Below are positions 14,220 through 28,799 of a stretch of DNA of 64,000 bases, one piece after another. The stretch covers positions 10,726,001 to 10,790,000 of the forward strand of contig OZ059896.1 of assembly GCA_964057225.1 (NCBI GenBank), given 5' to 3'. The notes beneath the pieces were generated by a model. That model had not been told where the DNA came from and did no database searches. It saw nothing but the letters and a program-made list of their open reading frames with translations. Position numbers and translations under genes: made by a program. This DNA is from Auanema rhodensis (taxonomy: Eukaryota > Nematoda > Chromadorea > Rhabditida > Rhabditidae). Numbering within the stretch: the stretch's first letter is position 1; the number at the start of each line of letters is the position of its first letter.

Positions 14220-15052
14220 TCAAGTTTTTGCATTTTGTTATGTGTATTTTCATTACTTTTAATTAAAAAAAAACTTTTAGTTATTTGAAATTTATAAAAA
14301 TCTATTCACTTTTCAATCACATGGTAAAAGCGGTTAAGCTAATCAAGTTACAAAAACAACGAAAAAACTTAATTATGATGAAACAGAAAAAACAAGAACA
14401 GGCCAGCATAGTGTACTTGTTAATGTTGAAACGAACAGAAACAAATCAGAAGCCCTGAACCGTAAGCATTATGTATAAATATAAATATAAATATATTTCT
14501 ATGAACGCCTAAATAGTTATTCAATTTATATAAAAATAAGCTTAAGAGAAAGACGAAATTGTAGCTTTTAATATAAATCTTTGACATTCAAGTTTCCAGT
14601 AAGAGGTAAGGAATTTCTATTGCAAAAGAGAAAAAGTTATGCAGCTACTTTACTGAATTTGATTTTTGCAAGAAAAGAAAGTATTGTAAAAGGGGTCCGC
14701 TTTCAATATTTTGGAGGTTAAACGAATAATGGAGCCTATTAGATACACGTAGTTCACTTTCTGGTCTCATTAAGGGTGCTTGCGTATACATTACAAAAAA
14801 AGTTTAGTATATATTTAAAATAAGAGTAATGTTTTAGACTAATTGATAAAAAAAATATTGTTTTTGGAAAATGACTGAATCTAATTGACGAGCTAACATA
14901 TGGTAGGAAGTTACTACCAAATGACACCGAATGACATTCTCTGCGGAATTTGAGTGACCAAAAAAGGCAGTTATTGAATTTTTGTGAGGAAATGATTAAG
15001 TAAAACTGATTAAGATGTTAAAAAATAGATAAACATCATGTAAACATTAAAA
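14220..15052. other. Intergenic region, no gene seen
   Basis: AT-rich sequence between the tRNA-Lys gene and the 3' end of the CAPS gene. No ORF, RNA gene or repeat that I can support. The part nearest 15052 is probably 3'UTR of the CAPS gene. Confidence 0.4.
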
Positions 15053-18000
15053 TTATTTGAAAAATGAGAAAACTTTGGAGCCAGCTCCTTCTACAAGACT
15101 GGATACATTTGAAACAGCAGCTGTAGCATTTCCAAGTGAAGATGGAAAGACAGATGATGGAGTTGAGCCATTTCCTATAAGATATAATATTAATTTTAAT
15201 TAATAGAACATGTATATATATACCTTGATCTTGTAATGCTACATTCGTCTCTTCGAGTTGAAGTCGTTTGCTGATGGATTGATAAACTCGTCCGTTAAGA
15301 CGTTCTTCATCAATACCATGCAATTCAAAATCAGAATAAACTTTCTTAACAAATTAAATAATTTTTTATGAAATAAATAAAATAAAATGAAATTACCTTA
15401 ACAATAAAACTAAGAGATTGAAATTGATATACAGATAAAGATTGTTGTAATCGTTCAGTTAGCCAATCATTGATCATTTTCATTTGACTATCATACCATT
15501 TCTAAATTTTTATATAAAAATATGTAAAATATTTACTTTATTTTACCTCAAATAAACGATTTACCCAAATTTCATCTGTTACAATTTGTCTAAGCTGTTC
15601 TGTGCATCCTCTCATAAAAGTTACATACGAGTTACCGATGTGTCCAGTGGATTTTTGTTGAGAGACAGGAGTTTTCTTAAATATAATGTGATACAATAAA
15701 TTTCTAAATTTCAAATTTATATCACAATACGATAAAAATTTCATTATAATATTAGGTTGGAAAGAATGTTCTTGCGCGTTTCTGTTTCTGATATTTTTTG
15801 AATTATCTGGCCGCTAAATAAAAAATAAACAAATTTTCGAGTTTTACAAGATAAAATATATTATTTCTGGCTTATCCCCAAGAACATTCTTTCCAAACTA
15901 ATATGTATATATATATATACATATATATATATTTGTATATTATATAGTTAAGAACAACGTACCGTAGGTGGGCCACCAGCACCACTTCCAGTAATATTCA
16001 TTCCTTGTTCGCCAACAATCGTTTTAACTTTATTGAAAATTGATGTTGGTTTTGGCTTAAGATTTTCATATTTTAATATAAATAACATTTTATATTTAAC
16101 TTACAGCCATAGATAACAATGCTCCAATAGGATTTCCTTCATCATATCGAGCTAATTTTCCCAATACAAATTCAAGAACTCCAATCATTTTATCTTGAAT
16201 GCATGAATCCATATCTCTTAACATTGTATCCAAAGTTTCATCTAATTTTGAATGATATTTATGCTGAAAATTAAAAAAAAGATTAGTTGTTGATAAATGA
16301 TTAACATACATCAGATGATTCATTTGTTACACGACTGGCTCTAGCTTTACTACTGAAGATGACGTTGATCATAACACAAATTTCTGATGGAAGTATATAA
16401 TCTGTGGTTTTTCGTGCTCTTTGCATCCATAAATCAAATTGTTGATAAGTACTGAATAGAATACTAGTTTAAATTAATTATAAACATGATACAAACCTAT
16501 TAGCTACTCTTGTTATCATGTCAGAAGTTAAGTTTCTCATTCTAATATGTAGATATCTTCGAAATTCTTCTTCTGGCCAATTTAAATCCACTACAAATCC
16601 ATGAAGAGCATCAAGCTTCCAATATATATCTTCAGATGTAGCACATCCTTCCCTATTATAACCAAGATATAAATTAAAATTTTTTGAATACTATAACATA
16701 CTTTCTTTGTTCCCATTTTTCTTTCACAAATCCTTTTTCAATCGCTTGAGCTACAGCTTGTTCCATCAGATCACAGTACCTGCTAACTAAAGGTTGGAAC
16801 TGGCATGTTAACTTCTTATGAAAAGTTCCTCCTTTAAGATACTCTGAAAACAAATTATTTCTGAATTATAAAAAAGAAATTCTAAATATACGTTCGCTCA
16901 TTAAGAAATCATTAAGCATTTGAAAAAGTGGAAAGGAATCCCATGTATCAGGCGGTTGAACTTCTAAAGCGGCATCCAGATCAACGGAATATAATGACCA
17001 AAATATTTCCGAATGATCAGCTAACAAATCAGAAAACCATGCGAAAGCCTAAAGAAAACATAAATTTCTGTTGTTATATCATTAAATAATTTAATAAGCA
17101 GTTGGTTAAACACGAATGTGACTATATTGAGATTCTAATATTATTCTCACAAATCTCAATATATTCACGTTGTTGTGAGAGGTTAATACGCTAAAAGCTT
17201 CACTCGAACAAACTCTAACAAGTACATGTTAGAAATAACACTCAAATAATTAGTATAAAATTCATATTGTATTATAATATATAAAATATTATTAATAAAA
17301 AAACTAATATATATATATATATTATATTATAATGTATGTATACACATACATATGTATTTCCATATACATATAGTTTACAGTATAAAATCTAAAAATTAGC
17401 GCGTGTAGTAACAAACACGAAATACAAGAAGCTTTAGGACAAGAACCGAAATATAGAAGAATCGATAATATTCAGATAGTTAAGAAATATTAATCGAAAT
17501 CTTTTTCGGTTATAGACATAACAATTTAGAAACTACAAACACTACTCTAAGCCATATAATAGAAAATTTTGTTTAAAACGAATAAACAAAAATAAACAAA
17601 ATATTTCTATTATTAACTATATTTAAAAAAAAAAAAGAAAAATAAATAAAAATAGATGAAATGATTGATGTTCATTTGTCTTACCCCTCGTAGCTGCTAA
17701 AAATAAAGAAGAAATAAAAAAGAAGGAAAATATAATATAACATATAACTTGTATATATTGGGAAGGAAAAGATAAACATAAAATATAGGATATTAGAGGA
17801 GAAAAGATATATTTCGTGCAATTTGAATATATATATTTGAATTTTGTTTCATAAATTTGATATTCAAACATAAAAAAATACCTCTCCGTGATGTTCTTCG
17901 TTTTCTTTTAGCAAATCTATACAGAATTCTGTCACTCGAACCATATCCTCTATTCTTTGAATGGGCGTGATGTTTTCTCCCATTCTTTCTATAAAAAAAA

Positions 18001-21000
18001 TAATTTTTGTACCATTTTAATTGAAATTTATAATGTTATTACGTTCTATTTTAGCTTCATTACATATACGAGTATAATTAACTAGAGCTGCGTCTTCAAG
18101 GCATTTTCGAATAACTCCACGAACTTCTTCAGGTGGAACTGGTGATACAACATCTTTCATTAAAACCTCAAATTTTATTTATTTATATAAAGAAATATAA
18201 TTCATGAATGTATATTACTTACCCGTTCTAGTAATGACAAAGTACCTTTCAAAGCTCCTTCTGGACGACCAAAAGGGAAGCAATATCTGAATAGCATTGA
18301 AATAACTTTAAATTATAGAAAAACAAAAATTTTACCGAAAATTAGTTATCTGCTTTTCCAGTAAAACTCGTAAACGTTCCTTAATTTCTTGGAATTTCTC
18401 TTTTTCTTCTAATGTTACAGTTCCAACACCTTCTGGCTTATATGGTTCACTTGCACTTTAATAACAAAAATTTAAATTGAATTTACAATATTAGGGAAAT
18501 ACCTATGTTCTGCCCTATTACCATGTACATGACTTGCACAAAATGCAAAAGAATAATGTATTAGAGTTGGATCAATTAAATGTCCTTCATCTGCTTTATC
18601 TAATAATGCTCGAAGCAATGCTATATGACGATAGCATCCTCGAACCATGTATCTAGCGCAATATTCATCTAATACAAAAACTTGAGCAGGAGAGAACCAT
18701 CCCTTAAATTAAATTTTGAATAATATCAACTTGAACTAGGCTGAATTTCTGCTTGTAGCGAAGCTTGAATACATTTGCTTACCAGAGAACAGATAGGCTC
18801 TCCCAACCTATGAATCAAAACTTGTGTTTGAACATGTTCAAAAGAATGCTGTTGATTCAGAGACATTGGATCAGCCTAAGAAAATGATTAATTGAAAAAC
18901 AAAAAAAATTGAAAGAAACCTGAATTATTTCATCCATTCCATGCTTTGATGCTTTATCTTGAAAACCTTGAGCTTTAGGAGTAACTGTTGACTGTTTAGG
19001 TGGAACTGGCTTATATGCTTGACCAGTAGCACGATATAAAGCCTTGAATATATTAGAAATAAAAGAAATATACGAAGAAATATTTTACCTGAACCCACAT
19101 ATGACGTTCATTTTCATCATCAGTTGCTAATTTCAGTTCATCACCTTCTTTAATGGCAGTAAAAAAGAATTTACCACCATTCGAAGAAAGTTCTATGAAA
19201 ATTTAAAATTTACAAAGAAATATCAATTATTCAATTGTATACCTTGATCAGGCTCTGGCATATAATCTATTGTAAATCCATCAAGTTGTTGAAATTCTGT
19301 TGGCTCTGATTTCTTTTCTCGGAACGAACATATGGCAAAAGTATATTGTGAAACTTGAACTAAGCAGAAAAATCGTCTTTTCCATTTTCTCCATACTGAT
19401 CGACCCATACAATAGCAATAACCACAATATTTTAAGTTAGGTGGCTTATCAACTCTAAAAAATTAATATAATTACTAATTATATATGTAATATATGTGAT
19501 TTAACCTTATAGCAATTCGTATTTTCAAACTTTGATCTTGACTATTCTTAGGTATTGTCATAGTATACCATTCAGGCGATCGAGAACAGTTTGGAGTTGG
19601 TTGAATGATAACCTATAAATAATAATATTAATTAATAAATAATAATAATAGAATATAAAAATTACTTTTCCTAGTTCTTTATCTTCAAATGATACAATAC
19701 TCTTAACTTCACTATATAGCTTGACTTTAACCACAGGAAGAACATTTTTTGTAGAAAAATCTCCTTGTGTATCCCAGCTATAAGAATAAATATAATTTTA
19801 TTTTTATTTATTCTAACTTACGATGGCTTAGATGCTTCAGCATGATCTGTTTGAAGTTTATGTCCATCAACTTCCATTGTACAGTACACAATACGATTTG
19901 GTTGTAATGACTTTAATCCTTTAACTTCCATCACAACAACCTTTAATTATAAATAAATTATATTATTATATAAATAATTTTATAAATTACTTCCATATTA
20001 AGTGTAAGACAAACATCTGACTTCGTTAATATTACTTCTTGATCTTCACTTTCTGTTTTATTCAAAGATCCAGAACTTGTCCGACGTTTCAAACTGAAAA
20101 TAAATAAATTGAATTCATATTATATATTTTATTATTTTGTTAATTTTTCAAATCATATAAGAAGCTTTAAATCATTTTGTTTCTCGCACTAAATAAGCTA
20201 TTAGATCATCTGGCAATAGACAAAAAAAAAGTTCTGTAACTATTATTGTTTGAACGCTAATTAGAATTTGAAATTTTTTTACATTCAATTATAAAAAAAG
20301 CGACAAATAGCGGCAACACTCCTTTTATGCTCAAACTTAGATATCTAAATCTTACTTCAACACTTAAAAACTGATTATTAAACCTAATAATTAACTTTTT
20401 TTTTTAATTTAAAAAAGTTGTAAATATTATACAAATAAAACAAAACAAAGAGGCATCATTCCAAGAAGGGCATATTTTTCAGAAATTTATTTCTAATCTA
20501 TAAGGTGTGAGAAGGTTAGTTCATTCCAGAAAATATTTGTCAAAACTACTTTCTTTTCTTTTTTTTTGGTTTTTTAACTATATAGTAATAAGATCAGGCA
20601 AACGGATGCTGAAATATATACACATGTATACTATATCATATATATATGTATAAAAATATAATTTTTATACATATTTATATAATTATACATATATACATAT
20701 ACATATACATATATATATGAATATAAAAAAAAAGATAACATAAAGCAGTTAGCCTACAGCACTCAATAACCTAATCTTTTAGATAAATACATATATGTAT
20801 ATTTATATCTTTATATACATATATACATATATATATATATATATTAAGATGAGGCCGAATTTAAAACTTTATCAATTTAAAGTTTTAAATTTTGGTTTTG
20901 ATTTGAAAGCATCATCCATGTTTATCAGAAGCAGCAGCCAAGAGCAGCCACGAGCAAGTTTGAAAGCAAACCTGTTAAATAGCGATAAGTCCTCTATGCT

Positions 21001-24000
21001 TCGAGATCTAGAAAAAGAAAAGAACAAACTACTTTAATATAATTAAATTGAAAAGGAAAAGTAAAAATTGAAAAGATTGTTGTTTTATTTTGTTGAAAAT
21101 AGTGCGAAAGTGTGTGATGAAATCAGGTGAAACTGCTGTGAACTAGCTGTGTATTGTGCAGTGATTATAGTCGATGATTCCCATTTAGACAGATCTTATA
21201 ACTCAGCATGCACTCTTCTATATAGCTATGTGATATTTCGTGATTATTTCCCCCTATATGTATATAGATAGATTGAAAAAAATAATAATTTTAGTAATTT
21301 GTTAAAATAGGGAAGAAATAGTCGAAAAGAATTGTGATGCAAGTTACATGCTATAAGCTGTGTCATTAAAATATCATCAACGTTTCAGCAGTATGTTGAA
21401 GAAAATATATCAAAAAATAGATTCTATTTGGAATTTTTACAAGTGAATAGTGTTTTTTAATGTTTTTTCTTGTTATTTTTAAAAATTCGTCAAATAAAAC
21501 AAAAGAAATAATTAGTATAAATGGTTTGAGTTCAGTCAGTTGACGAATTTTATGTGATTCTGGAGATAGAGACCAGAATAGGAAAAGAAAGATGTGAATT
21601 AGAAATGTTAAAAATCATTCCAAAGGACAGTTAAAGAAGACAAAACAAACATGTATATTTGTCTTTAATAGGATAGAAACACAGACAATAAATGAATGAA
21701 TTTGAAAGAAAAATAAAAGAATAGATAGGAGAAGTAGAAGAATCAGATAAATATCCGATTAACATACCGTTTGTTCTTTGTGTTGTTACTGAAAAAAATG
21801 GAAAAACGTTAGAAGAAAAGTTATTATTTGGATTAAATGAAGTTAATAACTGTATATTTGAATAGTTAAATAAAGATATTTCCTTCCAGTTAGGGAAGAT
21901 AAAGAGAAGAATACTATTTTCAGCTGAAGTATAGTTCAGCAAAAATATAATTTTAATCCTCTTTACTTGTATTTATAAGAATAGTAATTATAAAGAAAAT
22001 ATAATATAAAAGATCATACCGAGATTTATCTTTCCGTTTTCCACCTCCTGTCCCACGTGGAGCCACTGGCACTGATTCGAGATTGGAAATGAGCATTGAA
22101 ACAGATTGCCTAACTTCATCCATATATAACGTTTCCATATCTTTTACAACAAATTTTGGCATATGTCTACGCATCTTGATAAGAAATAATATTATTATTT
22201 TTCTTTTTTTGAAATATTATATTACTTTGACAATATCTTTTAAACATTCTTCTCGTAATCCAACTTCACGTCTAATTGTTGCAGCTTGTTCATCAGGATT
22301 GTCAAGCTATATAAAAATATATAATTCTAAGTTTTTAACAGCATTTCAAACCTGTAGAGCATTAAAGATAATTTGATGTTCAAATTTCTTAACAGCTAAT
22401 ATTTGTTGAAACATATCATACATTTGTTCTTTGCTGAGAACCATATCGCTTTGTGCTTCCTTTACTTGATTTCGACCTCGTAATCTTAAAAAATTAAATT
22501 TTTAAATTTAAAATTGAAAAATATATGTTCTACCTTCCTTTTTGATTATCATCATCACCCTTGCATATGGCATCATATTTTGCTAACCATGCTGATAATA
22601 CCATATCTTTTGATAATCCTTCGATTTCAGGTAATGAACGTATTCGTTTTTCAATATTTAAACGAAAAACCTATAACATTATCAAATTAAATATAATTAT
22701 ATTTTAGAAAATGATTATATATAATACCTCTCGAAAATCATGCATTGAAAAACCTCCAGCATTAACAACTTTTTGCACACGTTCAGACTTAAGAAATACT
22801 TCATGATAGCTTTGTATAGCTTTGATTAATGCTTCATCTGCTGGTATATTTGTTTCACCTTTTAAAAAGCTTGCAAATCTAAAATAAATCCATGTTTAAT
22901 CCAATATAATACTCTCTAACCTGTCTTTTAATCGTGCTAATTCTGGTTTTGTAACCTTCATCTGTCTTCTAGCCATATCTGTTGGTAATTTAGCATTGAA
23001 GTGATAAGCTATACAACGAGCAACAAAAACATAAAGTTGAAGATTTTGTTTATGATCTTCTTCTTCTTTCTCAGCTCTAAAAATATTTTTATTTTTCACA
23101 TTTTATTTAAGGAAATGAGTACAAAATACTCACCGTATCCTTTCTTGTTCTTCTTTGGTAAGTGAAGTTTCTTCATTGGCTTGTAATATCAAAGCTTCAT
23201 CCTCATCAGCTTCATTATCTGATATATCTTGAGATGATTGAAATTGTGGCCGTGATGCAGATGATGTATTCCGAATCTGAAAACAAACAAAAAAAATGTT
23301 AAAAGTCATATCCATTAATTCATTAGCAATTATAATAAACATTTCCAACAACATTTCAAATTTCAATTAACTATAATATATGGTTTAAAAAAGTAGAAAA
23401 GGAATGTTTTCATGAAACTAATGAAGTTGATTGTAGAATTTTCTTATTTTTTTTATAATTTTCTTTGTAATATTCATTTCTTCTTTCATTTATGTATGCA
23501 TTAGTATTCTTCAATGTGTTGATTCCCTTATTTGAACATCATTGTCTATTTTCATTAACTCTTCAAGTTTTACAGCTTAGTTAATTTTCTCAGTTCGTAA
23601 ATGAATGAAAAGATAGTATTATTTTCAAAAAAGGAAAGAAAAGAAAAGAAAAAGAATTGTGAACTAGTTTAATTAAAGTTCATTTAAATGATAGAACTTA
23701 CAGATCGTGCTGGTGTTTGACTATGTGAGGAACCTTTTCGTCGATAGGTGCTACTACTGTTATTTCTTTTCAATGAGTTTGTCTGAAATTTAATTAGTTT
23801 TAATGGAAAATTAGAAATGATTGGACCTGTGAAACAGAATCTGAAGGGGCTGGTGATGTAGAATGTGGAGGAGAAGTAGTACATTGATTAGTACCAGTTA
23901 GAAGTTTTTTCTTGTAACAATAATTAACTTGAAGCTGAAAATATATAATAATTTATGAAACGGAATATAAATATTTTTCATTTTTATTATTAGCTTCATT

Positions 24001-25118
24001 AACTTTTCCTATTTTCTTCATGAATTGCCTTGCTTTTCTATAAACATATGATATTCTGAGTTCTAGAACACATAGTAATGGGACCATCATTTGTTCCTAC
24101 TCTATGTATATCAAGAATCTAAAGACCATGTGGACCAAACATTTTAAAGCTGATGTGCTGAAGACTCGATAGACATAAGCAAAAATGGAAGGAAAAGCCT
24201 CAAGCCGTCAATTGGCCCGAAGAAATCGGATACTTCGCCCCTGGGCAGTCGAAAAATGCTGTGTCGGATTGTGCATGATGAATAGCCAGAATAAGAAGAT
24301 GAAGAAACAGAAGAAGAAAAGGAAAAATATGGACATTTGGGTGAGATGTGAGATGAAACTGAAGGAGACGAAGTTTGTCAAACAACCAAATGAACTTCTA
24401 AGCTTTTCCTGAGAGAAAGATTAAAACTATAACAAAATATTTTATGAATGAAAAGAAATATTATTATATATTTCAAAATTAAATATATTATATAAAAATA
24501 AATAAATATACTTGTATAAATATATATAAATATACATATATGTATTTATATAAATATATGAATAAAAAATGAAATGATGTAAATAGAAATAAAAGAAATA
24601 GAACAGATAATAAATGGGAAACCCTGCTCCCACCATCTCAACTTTCAATTTTCCAACTGTTCATTGTATCTTATTTTCTTATTACGTTTCACAAGGAATA
24701 AAATTAGTTATAACATCATTAAAAACAATTAATTTTATAAATTATAAATATAAAAAGAAAAATATTTTAAAGGAAAACTATTAATTTACAACTAAAAGCT
24801 TCTTACAGCTCTATAAATCTTAAATGAAAGCTTTTCAAATAAGTTAATATGGTTATACACTGAACCATAAATTGCTTGAGGTTAATATTATGTGGAAAAA
24901 CTGAACAACCATAGTTAGGCTAGCAGAATTTAGCATTCATAGCTTTCAACTATGTACATTAGGTTCAAAGAAAAATGCCGTACAGAAAACAATACTAAAT
25001 TTTTAAAAATTCAAATAAAATGATTTTTAAATTCATTGAAAAAGGATATATTCTAACTTACTTCATCTTCATTCACAAAATCATCATCATCATCTTCACT
25101 ACTACTGGCACCTAACAT
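15053..25118 (-). CDS. unc-31: Calcium-dependent secretion activator (CAPS/CADPS, UNC-31)
   Basis: Primes dense-core vesicles for calcium-triggered exocytosis in neurons and neuroendocrine cells. Reading the minus strand, the protein starts [19 protein letters not shown] (exon 25060-25118; ATG 25118-25116). A Ser-rich linker follows, then the CAPS signature [18 protein letters not shown] (about 23040-22950), [18 protein letters not shown] (about 22150-22100), a C2 domain (about 20090-19500), a PH domain ([19 protein letters not shown], 19400-19340), and the MUN region with [19 protein letters not shown] (about 18700-18640) and [15 protein letters not shown]-like sequence near 18560-18520. The C-terminus is [11 protein letters not shown] with TAA at 15055-15053. 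All CAPS regions are present in order, in roughly 30 exons. The ATG lies one base after TATTTTAG, so the 5'UTR is either spliced from upstream or trans-spliced. A 21-nt microexon sits at 21768-21788. Confidence 0.95.
15752..15901. mobile_element. Mariner-like MITE in an unc-31 intron
   Basis: A 150-bp element has terminal inverted repeats of 23 bp with one mismatch. The left end begins TTAGGTTGGAAAGAATG and the right end is its complement ending in CCAAACTAA, with TA at both junctions as in Tc1/mariner insertion. It carries no ORF. It lies entirely within the CAPS intron at about 15678-15959. Confidence 0.85.
17051..17880 (-). other. Long unc-31 intron with a strong hairpin
   Basis: An AT-rich intron of about 830 bp between MUN-region exons. 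It contains an inverted repeat (TATATTGAGATT at 17123-17134 and its complement at 17152-17163), extended by GTGA/TCAC after one mismatch. TATATA and TACATA simple repeats lie at 17300-17370. No coding sequence was recognised. Confidence 0.55.
20096..22019 (-). other. Long unc-31 intron region flanking the microexon
   Basis: Between the exon starting [10 protein letters not shown] (from about 20094 down) and the exon ending KRKDKSR (22020) lie about 1.9 kb of mostly AT-rich DNA. The only exon-like segment is the 21-nt microexon at 21768-21788. TATACA-type simple repeats occupy about 20625-20850. Confidence 0.6.
21768..21788 (-). other. 21-nt microexon of unc-31
   Basis: On the minus strand a TTTTTTCAG acceptor is followed by 21 nt and a GTATGT donor. 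Joined in phase 2 to the flanking exons it gives [19 protein letters not shown], so skipping or including it keeps the frame. It adds a short basic segment just before the C2 domain. Confidence 0.7.
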
Positions 25119-27561
25119 GCTAAAATACAAATAAATGAGTATTAAATAATAATGAATAACATATAATATAGAAAATTATATGAAATATATAAAAAAATAT
25201 GTTATTATTATAAAGAAAAGCATTGGAACTTAAAGAGAAAACGACAGAAGTTAGAAGGAGGAAGGGTGTAGATAAACATTGAAAAAAGTCCTAATAGTTG
25301 AGATCAACGAAGGCTCTAATGAGAAGATGAAAGGCAAAAAAGGGTGTGCATGGATGTGGAAAATAGGAAAAAAGCTAAAAACATGGAGAAAAGATTAGAA
25401 AGGCAAGTTTTTGAATGAATGCTTCAACGACAAATATCAAATTCAAAAATAAGGAACAGGCATGTACATGTCATTTGGAAACTAATGCTTTGTTGCTATG
25501 TTTTAAGAAAAATTAGAACGATATTTGCACGAAAATGATAATGGAGAATGACAAAAGTAATTTAAGATAAAATGGAAAAAAGAACGAATCAGATAGAAAC
25601 AAAGAAGAAGATAAAGACATAATGATGAGCATAAATAGATATTAGGTTGTAAGAGTTGGTGGGGGAGGGTAAGAGAAGTGAAAACCACCCAAGAGGTACT
25701 TCAAGAATTTCCTGCACAGCTTGTTTCCTTCTTTGGTGGATGCTGTTATGAGGATGGATAAAGGAGAAACAGAGAGAGAAACAGAGAGAGAGAGAGAGAG
25801 AGATAGAGAGAGACAGAGAGAGAGAGAGGGAACAAGGGAGAGAGAATAAGAAAATGCATAAGATGAGAAGCAATATAATAGTTATAGTGAAATAAGGAAG
25901 TGCTATAAACAAAATTTGTCATTTGAAGCGAAATTGTAAAAAAAAATAAAACAGTATCACTATAAAAGCATTATTTTGAAGATGCTTTCATCTAAAACTT
26001 AAAGAATAAAAAATGAAAAGATACTAGATAATGGATATGAAGAGAAAAATGAATTAAGATAAAGAGAGAAAAACAGAGGGAACGAAAGAAAAAGAGAGAA
26101 AAGCTTAAAAAGGATTGTGGAATCGGTGTATGAGAAACATAAGAGAATTTAACAGCATTGATGAATAAGAGAGCAAGAAAACACAGTAGAGGAAAAGAAA
26201 ATGAGACTGAGTGAAAGACAGAAATAGTATGAGAGACTGAAAAAGGAAAAGAGAGGTAGAGATATAGAGAGTTGTGGAGTGGCCAGCTGCAAATGACATA
26301 TTGACAATGAAAGCCAGAGAGAAGGAAACATGAACTGGTTAACCAGTCATACAGAGAAAACGAGAAAGTATATTTCTTCTACAATTCCTCTTGAGCCTTT
26401 GTTGCTCTAGAACAACGAAACCACTTTCTTTCTTAAAGTTATTAGAGGACAGATCATTTATATTAATTTTAAAAATAATAATTAAGAAATATTATAAATA
26501 AATAAATATAATTAATTTTAAAAAAATTCTATAATACAAATTAAAAATAAAATAAAATATTAATTTATATATACATATTCGATACAGTCATATATAAATA
26601 TATGTAAATATTTGAATTAATTGGATTTCCAAGAGATCTATCGGTGAAATTAAAATTTGCTCAAATGTATTAAGATATGAATACGCTTTAAAATTATAAT
26701 TAAATTTTGAAATTTAAAACTTAAAAAAGGAAAAAGGTTTTTGATTGAGAAATACTTTTGAAAAAATACTTAAATGAGAAAGGGAGAGAGAAAGAGAGAA
26801 AGAGAGAGAGAGATAAGGGGGGAGGTTGGAGAAGGTTAGAGATATTTAAAAAATGAAATAGTAAAGTCTAGAATTATATATATTAGATAGAGAGAGAGAG
26901 AGAAAGGGGGAGATTAAAGAGAAACGGTTCAATACCTTGTTCCGTTAATAAATGACTTAAATGGCAGTTTGAGAAAGAGGGAATGAAATATGATGTCTTT
27001 ACGTGAAACGGGCTTCACAGTCAACTAATAGTTGATGTTAAACAGCTAAAAGAATTTGAAATTGTTATAAAATCAGTAATATTATGGAATTGGTTTTTCT
27101 TGTTAAAAAAAAAGAATATTTATATAATTATACATATCTATATACATATATATGGATAGATAGAGATATATAGGTGTGCGATTTTCAAATATATTTTTTG
27201 AAAGATGAAAAAAATATTCAGATATGCATATACATATGTATAAGTACATGAATATACATGGATTTACGAAAAAAAAGAGAATAAATAGAAAAATGTACTT
27301 TAATAAGAAATAATTATTTAGTTTCAAATTATTATAATCATTTATAATATTAAATATAATTGATAAATTACATATATATATATATATGTATATATGTATA
27401 TGAAATATAATAGAATTAATTATAAAAAGCAAAATACGAAAAAGAAGAGAATTTTATTGGAAATAAATATTTGAATAACAAATATAAAGAATCACTATCT
27501 TATATGATAATAATGATATTATCATTAAGCTTAATGATATTGAAAAAGTTCAAAAATAGTT

Positions 27562-27563
<2 letters not shown>

Positions 27564-27611
<48 letters not shown>

Positions 27612-27673
27612 GAGAGAGAGAGAAACAGAGAGAGAGAGAGAAACAGAGAGAGAGAGAAACAGAGAGAGAGAGA
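27564..27673. repeat. (AG)n microsatellite with AAAC interruptions
   Basis: About 110 bp of nearly pure AG dinucleotides, interrupted at intervals by AAAC, giving a secondary AAACAGAGAG-type periodicity. It is the longest of several GA arrays upstream of unc-31. Confidence 0.9.
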
Positions 27674-28799
27674 ATCAGAGGTCATGAAGAGATCAGGAAG
27701 AGGAAAGATTAAGAAAGATAAGGTGAAAAAAAGAGGAACAACCTAACGAGAAGATAGAACAAGATAAAAAAGCTCATGATAGTCAAAGCAAATCGGTGTT
27801 GAGCCTCCTGAATACTAAACATCTTGGTGGCAATTTGAAGTAGATTGTTGATTTGTCATACTATAGAAAGAGAGAAAATGACTTAAGAGGACGATAATAC
27901 GAAAAATGTTCCGCAAATGTGACAACTATTCATAGAAATACAATTAAAAAGTTTTAAAACAATAGAAAATATTAAAAAAAAAACTTAAAAGTTTGTTCAA
28001 AAAATTATAATGATTTGAATTATAGTTTAAGGTTTTAAAGCTTTTAAAGCTTTTAAATCTTTAAAAGAAAATATTATAATCTACTGTATTATGACAACAA
28101 ATATTCGCAACTTTCAGCAAAGCTAAAGAATCAAAATTTTTAAAAAATATGGAACTCGACTGAGCAGTAAGAATACATATATACATATATTGTGCTCGGC
28201 ATTCCATTGCTGATATTTGTCCCAGGAGGCCGTGCAAGTTGGACCATTTTTGACCTCTTCACGTCTTTTAGTTTTTAAAAATCGTTTTGTTTAACTTCAT
28301 TTTATTCTTTATTCCAATAACTATCATCAATTATATTGAAGTTTTAAAGAAGTAATCTTCTAATATACATATTGATGAATTGTTTTTTAAGGAAAAAAGG
28401 TTAAAAGGATTGAAAATTAGTAAGAAAATTGATAATGTAAGACATGGATAGGATAAGAGATATAGAGGAATACATGTAGCTTATACATACATCATATGTA
28501 AGCATGTATGTATACATGTATGTATGTAGATAAAGTTAGTGATAAAGTAATAATATACATATTCATATACATATATCCATCCATCTATTTAACTTTTACA
28601 ATTGTTAAGAACAAAAAAACTTGAGTAGTCATCGATTATTTATTAAGAATGTTTAATCGTGTCGTCTTGTTGGCATCAGAAGTAGCTGTGAAGAGTGGTA
28701 GGAGTAGTGATGATGCTTGTTGTAGAAATAGGAGATAAAAAGAGAAAAGAGGAAAACGACGAAGAAAAAGAAGAAGAGGAAGAGCAGAGGGTAACAGAT

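Noticed and set aside
20795-21037. Plus-strand ORF in a long unc-31 intron
   Set aside because: It begins in a TATACA repeat and lies antisense within an intron of a well-supported gene; the rest has no recognisable domain.
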